DNA of 64,000 nucleotides. Source: Microbacterium sp. AK009 (lineage in GTDB: Bacteria; Actinomycetota; Actinomycetes; Actinomycetales; Microbacteriaceae). Each line of letters opens with the position of its first letter. The first letter of the stretch is position 1. The notes beneath the pieces are model-generated. The model had not been told where the DNA came from, did no database searches, and saw only the letters and a list, made by a program, of their open reading frames with translations. Of this stretch, positions 58,230 to 64,000 are shown one piece after another. The stretch is taken from the NCBI RefSeq assembly GCF_013410955.1, contig NZ_JACCCG010000002.1:248001-312000 (forward strand), written 5' to 3'. The translations under genes were made by a program, and so were the position numbers.

Positions 58230-59438
58230 TTATCGAGGCGCACGACCTGCGGTGCGCAGCACCGCGGCGGCGGCGACCGCGGCAGCGGCGCACATCGCCG
58301 CGAGCGCGGTGATGAAGGCGGTCCAGCCCGACCCCGCGTAGACGAAGCCGAGGCACCAGCCGAACAGGCTGGATCCGCCGTAGTAGGCGAGGTAGTACAG
58401 CGCGGACGCCTGCGCCCGCGTGTCGGCGGACGCGGCTGCAGGGGCCCAACCCGACGCCACGGCGTGGGCCGCGAAGAACCCCGCGGTGAAGACGAGCAGG
58501 CCGATCAGGACGATCGCGGTCGACGGCGTCAGCAGCGCCGCCAGTCCGACGAGCATCGCCGCGATGCCGGCGAGGAGCACCGGGAGTCGCCCGTGGCGTA
58601 CGGCGAGTGCGCCCGCCCAGGGCGAGGAGACGGTCCCGGCGAGGTAGGAGAGGAACAGCAGGGTCGCCAGCCATCCGGGCAGCGAGAACGGAGGCTCTGC
58701 GAGGTGGAACCCGAGGTAGTTGAACACGGCGACGAAGGCCCCCATGAGGAGGAATCCCTGCGCGTCGATCGCGAGCTGGGCGGGTGTGCGCAGGACGGCG
58801 GCGAGGCGCTCGCCGAGTCGGCGCTCCGGCCGATGGCGGTGGGCGACGAAACCCTGCGCGTGCGGGACGAGCCAGAGGAAGACGACGGCCGACGCTGCGC
58901 ATAGGATCGCCACCGCCCACAGACCGCTCCGCCATTCGAGTATGTCGGCGACGGGGCCTGACACCAGCCGCCCCGACAGCCCGCCGACGGTCGTGCCGGC
59001 GATGTAGCTTCCCGCCGCCGACGCCGTGAAGCGCGCGTCGACCTCCTCGCTCAGATAGGCCAGGGCGATCGCCGGTATGGCCCCGAGCGCCACACCCTCG
59101 GCGAGCCGGATGCCGAGGAAGACGCCGACATCGCCCGACAGCGGCGCGAGCAGTCCGAGAAGCGTGGCGGCGCAGATCCCGATCGTCATCGCCGGAACGC
59201 GCCCGTAGCGGTCGGCGACGATGGACCATGGGATGACGGCTGCGGCCAGTCCCAGGGTCGTGGCCGACACCGCGAGAGAGGCGGTCGGCGGCGAGACGCC
59301 GAGGTCGGCGGCGATGAGCGGCAGCACCGCCTGCGGTGAGTACAGCTGCGCGAAGGTGGCGATCCCGGCGAAGAACAGGGCGATGAGGAGACGTCGGTAG
59401 GCGCGTGATCCCGGCACGTGCCCGGTCGCATCGCTCAT
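58230..59438 (-). CDS. MFS transporter, 12-helix (YnfM/arabinose-efflux-like)
   Basis: A 402-residue major facilitator with about 12 helices. It starts MSDATGHVPGSRAYRRLLI; motif A is IVADRYGRVPAM, and YSPQAVLPLIAADLGVSPPTASL resembles YnfM-type multidrug or arabinose-efflux proteins. It is the first gene of a run of four on the minus strand with gaps of nine and four bases and a one-base overlap. The ATG at 59438 is chosen because the upstream frame runs into the rpsA terminator hairpin. Confidence 0.87.
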   Translation of the reverse strand: MSDATGHVPGSRAYRRLLIALFFAGIATFAQLYSPQAVLPLIAADLGVSPPTASLAVSATTLGLAAAVIPWSIVADRYGRVPAMTIGICAATLLGLLAPLSGDVGVFLGIRLAEGVALGAIPAIALAYLSEEVDARFTASAAGSYIAGTTVGGLSGRLVSGPVADILEWRSGLWAVAILCAASAVVFLWLVPHAQGFVAHRHRPERRLGERLAAVLRTPAQLAIDAQGFLLMGAFVAVFNYLGFHLAEPPFSLPGWLATLLFLSYLAGTVSSPWAGALAVRHGRLPVLLAGIAAMLVGLAALLTPSTAIVLIGLLVFTAGFFAAHAVASGWAPAAASADTRAQASALYYLAYYGGSSLFGWCLGFVYAGSGWTAFITALAAMCAAAAVAAAAVLRTAGRAPR

Positions 59439-59485
59439 CGGTCCGACGCTTCGCGACGCATCCCGTCGCCTCAGTACCTGCACGG

Positions 59486-59522
59486 CAGAGGGCCGGAACC
59501 CTGGGCGGGTTCCGGCCCTCTG
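59486..59522 (-). terminator. Probable terminator of rpsA
   Basis: A perfect 15-base stem (59486-59500 with 59508-59522) around a seven-base loop, 16 bases past the rpsA stop. No U-run follows on the minus strand, which is common for GC-rich actinobacteria. Confidence 0.75.
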
Positions 59523-59538
59523 CGCGGGTGGTGCGGGC

Positions 59539-60993
59539 TCAGCGACCCGACAGCTTCTCACGAAGCGCGGCAAGCGCCTCGTCGTCAGCCAGAGTACCGC
59601 CGGCCGAAGAGTCGGACGAGAACGACGACGAACCCGTCGACTCGGCCGCGGGCGCGTTCGCCTCGGCCTCGAGGGCCTTGACGACGGCGGCCTTGTGGGC
59701 CTCCCAGCGCGCCTGTGCGGCGGCGTAGTCCTGCTCCCAGGCTTCGCGCTGCTCGTCGAAGCCTTCCTTCCACTGGTTGGTCTCCGGGTCGAAGCCCTCG
59801 GGGTACTTGTACTCCCCGTTCTCGTCGTACTCGGTGACCATGCCGTAGAGGGCCGGGTCGAACTCGGTGCCGTAGGGGTCGACCGACTCGTTGGCCTGCT
59901 TCAGCGACAGCGAGATGCGGCGACGCTCGAGATCGATGTCGATGATCTTGACGAAGACCTCTTCACCGACCGAGACGACCTGCTCTGCGAGCTCGACGTG
60001 CTTGCCCGAGAGCTCGGAGATGTGCACGAGACCCTCGATGCCGTCCGCGACGCGGACGAACGCGCCGAACGGCACGAGCTTGGTGACCTTGCCCGGTGCG
60101 ATCTGACCGATCGCGTGGGTGCGGGCGAACACCTGCCACGGGTCTTCCTGCGTCGCCTTCAGCGACAGGGAGACGCGCTCGCGGTCGAGGTCGACCTCGA
60201 GGATCTCGACGGTGACCTCCTGGCCCACCTCGACGACCTCGGACGCGTGCTCGATGTGCTTCCACGACAGCTCGGAGACGTGCACGAGGCCGTCGACGCC
60301 GCCGAGGTCCACGAAGGCACCGAAGTTGACGATCGACGAGACCGTTCCCTTGCGGACCTGACCCTTGTGCAGGTTGTTGAGGAACGTCGTGCGCGACTCG
60401 GACTGCGTCTGCTCCAGCAGAGCACGACGCGAGAGGACGACGTTGTTGCGGTTCTTGTCGAGCTCGAGGATCTTCGCCTCGATCTCCTGACCCAGGTAGG
60501 GGGTGAGGTCACGGACGCGGCGCAGCTCGATGAGCGAGGCGGGGAGGAACCCGCGCAGGCCGATATCGACGATGAGGCCACCCTTGACGACCTCGATCAC
60601 CTGGCCGGTGACGACACCGTCGGTCTCCTTGATCTTCTCCACGTCGCCCCAGGCGCGCTCGTACTGCGCGCGCTTCTTGGACAGGATGAGGCGGCCTTCC
60701 TTGTCCTCCTTCTGGAGGACGAGCGCCTCGACGTGGTCGCCGACGCCGACGACCTCGTTGGGGTCGACATCGTGCTTGATCGAGAGCTCGCGCGAGGGGA
60801 TGACGCCCTCGGTCTTGTAGCCGACGTCGAGGAGGACCTCGTCGCGGTCGATCTTCACGACGGTGCCTTCGATGAGGTCTCCGTCGTTGAAGAACTTCAG
60901 GGTCTTTTCGACCGCGGCCAGGAAGTCCTCGGCAGATCCGATGTCGTTGATCGCGACCTGCTTGGTGGCCGGGGCGGTCGTTGCGGTAGTCAT
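59539..60993 (-). CDS. rpsA: 30S ribosomal protein S1
   Basis: S1 binds mRNA and helps it onto the 30S subunit. The 484-residue protein has four S1 (OB-fold) repeats, typical of actinobacteria rather than the six of enterobacteria; repeats start near GDLIEGTVVKIDRDEVLLDVG, TGQVIEVVKGGLIVDIG, KGTVSSIVNFGAFVDLGGVDG and PGKVTKLVPFGAFVRVADGIEG in order. The acidic C-terminal tail ends LAALREKLSGR. The ATG at 60993 gives the usual MTTATTAPATKQVA start. If many messages here are leaderless, S1 may be less needed for them, as reported in other actinobacteria. Confidence 0.96.
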   Translation of the reverse strand: MTTATTAPATKQVAINDIGSAEDFLAAVEKTLKFFNDGDLIEGTVVKIDRDEVLLDVGYKTEGVIPSRELSIKHDVDPNEVVGVGDHVEALVLQKEDKEGRLILSKKRAQYERAWGDVEKIKETDGVVTGQVIEVVKGGLIVDIGLRGFLPASLIELRRVRDLTPYLGQEIEAKILELDKNRNNVVLSRRALLEQTQSESRTTFLNNLHKGQVRKGTVSSIVNFGAFVDLGGVDGLVHVSELSWKHIEHASEVVEVGQEVTVEILEVDLDRERVSLSLKATQEDPWQVFARTHAIGQIAPGKVTKLVPFGAFVRVADGIEGLVHISELSGKHVELAEQVVSVGEEVFVKIIDIDLERRRISLSLKQANESVDPYGTEFDPALYGMVTEYDENGEYKYPEGFDPETNQWKEGFDEQREAWEQDYAAAQARWEAHKAAVVKALEAEANAPAAESTGSSSFSSDSSAGGTLADDEALAALREKLSGR

Positions 60994-61199
60994 GTAGTGG
61001 GTTGTCCTTGGTGGTGTGGTGTTCGGGCCTCGGCTGCCTGAGTCGCACGCGAAAGCGGACGGTCTCCGACCCCGAGGCGGAGCGGATTGTGGTCGTACGG
61101 TGTCACATGTAGCGTGCAGGCCCACGCGTCACCCCGAGCTCGAAACCCGGGCATGGCGGAAACCGTCACACGCGTGACACTTCAGGTTATCAGAGTGCG
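60994..61199. other. rpsA upstream region
   Basis: 206 bases between the small lipoprotein gene and rpsA. It should hold the rpsA promoter and leader, but I see no unambiguous -10/-35 pair and no hairpin that I would call. GTCACACGCGTGAC (61165-61178) is an imperfect palindrome. Confidence 0.35.
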
Positions 61200-61589
61200 T
61201 CAGCCCGCGGAGACCTCGACCGTGAACTCCAGCGGCTGGATCCCGCCGTCCTGATTGGTCATCGTCACCGTCGTCGTCCCCTCGGCGAGCGCACGCACCC
61301 CGGGGTTGAAGGTGGCGCTGCCGTCATCCCTGCCCTGCACGAATTCCGCCACGGCAGGATCGGCGACCTTCCCCTCGTAGCTGTCGATCGCGAGGTCGCC
61401 GGTGTCGATGTTCAGCACCTGACCGACGATGAGTTCGACCGTGGCGCCCTGCAGATCGTTCGCCGACTCCGTGACGGGGGCGATCACGGATGAGGTCTCG
61501 GGGCTCGGCTCGCCGGGCGCGCACGCGGTGAGCACGACGGCGAATGCGGCGGCGGAGAGGACGGCGAGGACGAGCTTCGGGCTGCGCAT
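61200..61589 (-). CDS. Small lipoprotein with an Ig-like beta domain
   Basis: The 129-residue protein has a signal peptide with lipobox LTAC (C23), so it should be anchored outside the membrane. The mature part (about 45-129) is a single beta-rich domain, beginning ATVELIVGQVLNIDTGD and ending with EGTTTVTMTNQDGGIQPLEFTVEV, which looks like a bacterial Ig-like fold. I recognise no specific family. It lies upstream of rpsA on the same strand, separated by about 200 bases, so it is probably a separate unit. Confidence 0.75.
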   Translation of the reverse strand: MRSPKLVLAVLSAAAFAVVLTACAPGEPSPETSSVIAPVTESANDLQGATVELIVGQVLNIDTGDLAIDSYEGKVADPAVAEFVQGRDDGSATFNPGVRALAEGTTTVTMTNQDGGIQPLEFTVEVSAG

Positions 61590-61670
61590 GCTCTCACATT
61601 GGCAGGTGAGGTCGGCGAAAGGGAAGGATGCGCCGCCGCGGGCCGGTGCGCAACGCCGCCCGCGCCCGCC

Positions 61671-62168
61671 TCAGACCAGGAGACGCCCGAGGAGACGGGT
61701 GAGCAGGCCCTGCTCCTCGCGGGACAGGCCCGCGAGCTCCTCGGCCTCGCGCCGGACGAGCTCCGTCATCGCGGCGTCGACCCGCTCCGTGCCCTCGGGG
61801 CTCAGTCGCACCAGCACGCCCCGACCGTCGCGCGGGTTCGGCCGACGCTCGACCAGGCCCCGTGCGGCGAGCTTCTCCAGGCGGTTGGTCATCGCTGCAC
61901 TGCCGATCATGGTGGATTCGATCAGCTGCGCGGGGCTCAGTTCGTGGGGATCCTCCGCGCGGCGGAGGGCGGCGAGCACGTCGAACTCCCACACCGACAG
62001 ACCTGCGCTGTAGAAGGCCTCGGCGCGGAGACGGGCCAGTCGCAAGGCGACGCGCCGCAGCCGGGACATGACGTCGAGCGGCGTGAGATCGACGTCGGGG
62101 AGCCGACGGGACCACGCGTCGATCAGCAGATCGACGTCGTCATCCCTCTCCCGGGCCTCCCCGCTCAT
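61671..62168 (-). CDS. MarR-family transcriptional regulator
   Basis: A 165-residue winged-helix protein with the MarR plan: dimerisation helices at both ends and the wHTH at about 58-125 (LSVWEFDVLAAL, ESTMIGSAAMTNRLEKLAARGLVERR in pieces, then the wing NPRDGRGVLVRLSPEG). MarR proteins repress nearby efflux or stress genes and release DNA on binding small aromatic ligands. The ATG lies six bases after TACGGT. It is 48 bases downstream of an NAD(P)-binding protein gene, and the divergent FUSC exporter beyond that gene is a plausible target. Confidence 0.92.
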   Translation of the reverse strand: MSGEARERDDDVDLLIDAWSRRLPDVDLTPLDVMSRLRRVALRLARLRAEAFYSAGLSVWEFDVLAALRRAEDPHELSPAQLIESTMIGSAAMTNRLEKLAARGLVERRPNPRDGRGVLVRLSPEGTERVDAAMTELVRREAEELAGLSREEQGLLTRLLGRLLV

Positions 62169-62174
62169 ACTCCG

Positions 62175-62180
62175 ACCGTA
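62175..62180 (-). promoter_or_regulatory. Probable -10 of a leaderless promoter for the marR-family gene
   Basis: TACGGT on the minus strand, exactly six bases before the ATG at 62168. The spacer contains GGAG, too close to act as a normal ribosome binding site. Confidence 0.5.
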
Positions 62181-62216
62181 GCGGACGCCACGAGGGGTGA
62201 GCCGCGTCTCCCGGCG

Positions 62217-62876
62217 CTAACGCGCGTCGGATGACGCGACGACGGCCTCGGCGATCGGCTGCTCTCCCCCGCCGAAGCGCAGCGTCCGCCGGATGGTGGC
62301 GGGCTCGTCCAGCGCTGCGGCGATGACCGCGGCGACGTCCTGGCGCGGTACCGCGCCGCGGCCCTCCGGATCGACCGTGATGCGCCCTGTGCCCGGGTCG
62401 TCCAGGAGTGCGCCCGGTCCGAGCACCGTCCACTCGAGGTCGGTGCCGCGCAGATGATCGTCGGCGGCGAGCTTGGCGTCGGCATACGGGAAGAAGTCGT
62501 CGTCCTCCGGCACACCATGGTCGGCCGTGGACCCCAGCCAGGACACCATGAGGTAACGCGCGACCCCCGCGCGGCCGGCGGCGTCCATCGAGCGGATCGC
62601 CGCGTCGCGGTCCACCGCGTACGTGCGCGCAGCGTCGCCACCGCCGGCACCCGCCGACCACACGATCGCGTCGTGGCCCGCGACGAGCTCGGCGAGCGCT
62701 TCGGCGCCAAGCTGCTCGATGTCGGCCACGCGAGGCGTCGCTCCGGTGCCCTCGACCTCGTCGACGTGAGCGGGATTGCGGATGACCGCGGTCACCTCGT
62801 CCCCGCGCGAGATCAGCAGCGGCGCCAGAAGCATCGCGACCTTGCCGTGTCCACCGAAAACCAGCACCCGAGACAT
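62217..62876 (-). CDS. NAD(P)-binding atypical SDR (NmrA/YtfG-like)
   Basis: A 219-residue Rossmann-fold protein. The nucleotide motif is VLVFGGHGKVAMLL at the very N-terminus, followed by DIEQLGAEALAELVAGHDAIVWSAG and an NmrA-like C-terminal part; no classical YxxxK is present in the expected spacing (YADAKLAADD is a partial match with Y and K four apart). Such proteins are called epimerases, oxidoreductases or redox sensors; the reaction cannot be read. ATG 62876 has GGAGAG upstream and puts the motif at the start. It is divergent from the FUSC exporter gene. Confidence 0.85.
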   Translation of the reverse strand: MSRVLVFGGHGKVAMLLAPLLISRGDEVTAVIRNPAHVDEVEGTGATPRVADIEQLGAEALAELVAGHDAIVWSAGAGGGDAARTYAVDRDAAIRSMDAAGRAGVARYLMVSWLGSTADHGVPEDDDFFPYADAKLAADDHLRGTDLEWTVLGPGALLDDPGTGRITVDPEGRGAVPRQDVAAVIAAALDEPATIRRTLRFGGGEQPIAEAVVASSDAR

Positions 62877-62949
62877 CCGCTCTCCTTCTCTTCGACGAAC
62901 CCTCAGCCCACCGGGCGTCGTCGGCGCTGTCAACCCCGCCCGACGTGGC

Positions 62950-62955
62950 TAGCGT
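62950..62955 (+). promoter_or_regulatory. Probable -10 of a leaderless promoter for the FUSC gene
   Basis: TAGCGT, exactly six bases before the ATG at 62962. Confidence 0.5.
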
Positions 62956-62961
62956 TGAGGT

Positions 62962-64000
62962 ATGCGACTGACCTCGGCGATCCGCGCCCCGCGTCGAGCG
63001 CCCCTGCTGCAGGTGGCCAAATCCGCGATCGCGACCGTGGCGGCCTGGCTCATCGCGGGCTGGCTCATCCAGGGCCCTCCCCCGGTGTTCGCCGCGATCG
63101 CCGCGCTTCTGGTGGTGCAGCCGAGCCTCAACCAGTCGTTCGCGAAGGCGATCGAACGAAGCGTCGGCGTCATCGTCGGCGTCGCCATCGCCTCCGGGCT
63201 CGGGATGGTGTTCGGTGACGCCACCTGGGTCGTCCTGGTCGCCATCATCGTCGCCCTGATCGTGGCATGGGCGGCCCGCGTGACCGCGGGGACGGCGAAC
63301 CAGGTCGCCATCAGCGCGGTGCTCGTGCTGGCCCTCGGCGCCACGACCCCCGATTACGCCGTCGACCGCATCCTCGAAACGATCATCGGCGCGATCATCG
63401 GCATGGTGGTGCACATCGTGATGGTGCCGCCGGTCGCGGTGGCCCCCGCGCACGAAGCCGTCGACAGGGTCGGCGAAGAACTCGCCCGATCGCTCGAACG
63501 TCTCGCGGGTGCGCTCACCGCGCAGCAGACGCGTCCGCAGATCGAAGAGCTCATGCTCACCGTCCGGCTGCTCAGGCCCATGGTGGTCGATGCCGACGAG
63601 GCCATCGTGACCGCCCGCGACTCCCTGTCCCTGAATCCCCGCGCCCGGCGGTATCGGGCGGAGCTCGATGAGATCGAGCAGCTCCTCGCTCGCTTCAGCC
63701 CGATCGTGACCCAGACGATCGGGATGACACGTGCGGTCTACGACCATTACGACGCCAGCCTCGCCACCGAGCCCGCGGTCCTCGCGATCGCCGATCAGCT
63801 GCGCCGCGCGGCGCATGACATCCGTCTGGATCTGCGGCGCGCCCCGCGCGCGGGCGACGCGGGGCCGACGGCGACGACCACGATCCCCGCGCTCACCGCT
63901 CCCCTGCGGCTCACCGCGCCGTCGGCGACGAACTGGATCGTCGTGGGCTCGCTCATGGAGGACCTGCGCCGCATCCACGATCAGCTCAGCGAAGGGAATC
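62962..64000 (+). CDS. FUSC-family membrane protein (aromatic-acid exporter-like), 3' end outside window
   Basis: The frame runs from ATG 62962 to the window edge without a stop, giving 346 visible residues. The first 160 or so residues form about six helices in the FUSC/ArAE arrangement, including GPPPVFAAIAALLVVQPS and a repeat of short helices ending IIGMVVHIVMV. The rest is a cytoplasmic helical domain. Relatives such as AaeB and YhfK-like proteins export aromatic acids or other organic anions. Its start is six bases after TAGCGT. The divergent NAD(P)-binding gene and MarR regulator may belong to the same response. Confidence 0.82.
   Translation, partial: MRLTSAIRAPRRAPLLQVAKSAIATVAAWLIAGWLIQGPPPVFAAIAALLVVQPSLNQSFAKAIERSVGVIVGVAIASGLGMVFGDATWVVLVAIIVALIVAWAARVTAGTANQVAISAVLVLALGATTPDYAVDRILETIIGAIIGMVVHIVMVPPVAVAPAHEAVDRVGEELARSLERLAGALTAQQTRPQIEELMLTVRLLRPMVVDADEAIVTARDSLSLNPRARRYRAELDEIEQLLARFSPIVTQTIGMTRAVYDHYDASLATEPAVLAIADQLRRAAHDIRLDLRRAPRAGDAGPTATTTIPALTAPLRLTAPSATNWIVVGSLMEDLRRIHDQLSEGN

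Overview
The window is a gene-dense, GC-rich stretch of chromosome from an actinobacterium, most likely a Microbacterium-like member of the Microbacteriaceae. WhiA next to RapZ, RbpA, the OpcA partner of glucose-6-phosphate dehydrogenase, an actinobacterial-type GlgA/GlgM divergent from GlgC, and a cysteine-free L31 all point this way. There are about 62 protein genes, no RNA genes, no CRISPR array, no insertion sequence and no prophage that I can see. No gene-free stretch exceeds 300 bases. The gene at each end is cut by the window edge.

Layout. 1-13.5 kb: an Lrp/AsnC regulator (cut), an EamA exporter divergent from a CGNR regulator across a palindromic operator, two alpha/beta hydrolases, a DEDDh exonuclease, rpmE2, an orphan ABC ATPase, glgA/glgC, serB, fabG, a coupled DUF3099 - small Cys/His protein - SURF1 group, and an ABC-F ATPase. 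13.5-19.2 kb: bioY, then a five-gene ferric-siderophore uptake operon behind a DtxR/IdeR-type iron box. 19.2-25.8 kb (minus): a SUF Fe-S assembly operon (sufB-sufD-Rieske-sufC-sufT) without sufS, sufU or sufR, followed by a MalY-type C-S lyase and an MFS exporter. 26-29.5 kb: heme A synthase and heme O synthase, separated by a DUF559 nuclease-like gene. 29.7-37.9 kb: pentose-phosphate and upper glycolysis operon tkt-tal-pgi-zwf-opcA-pgl. 38-42.4 kb (minus): rbpA, secG, tpiA, pgk, gap, sodA. 42.5-53.3 kb (minus): whiA, rapZ, uvrC, uvrA, a VOC protein, uvrB, a glycine-rich unknown, coaE. 53.4-59.4 kb: a signalling and export cluster (orphan receiver, degenerate GGDEF membrane protein, histidine kinase, two MFS transporters). 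59.5-64 kb: rpsA, a small lipoprotein, a MarR regulator, an NAD(P)-binding protein and a divergent FUSC-type exporter (cut).

The genes are mostly central metabolism, iron and Fe-S handling, cytochrome oxidase cofactor supply and DNA repair. Iron import, Fe-S assembly and heme A/O synthesis lie within 15 kb of each other. Many genes carry a TAnnnT hexamer that ends almost exactly six bases before the start codon, which suggests widespread leaderless transcription. The least explained parts are the kinase/GGDEF/receiver/transporter cluster, the extension of the SUF operon, and the palindromic divergent promoter near 1.4 kb. I found no strong evidence for a wholly new system; the cluster at 53.4-59.4 kb is the best candidate for one.
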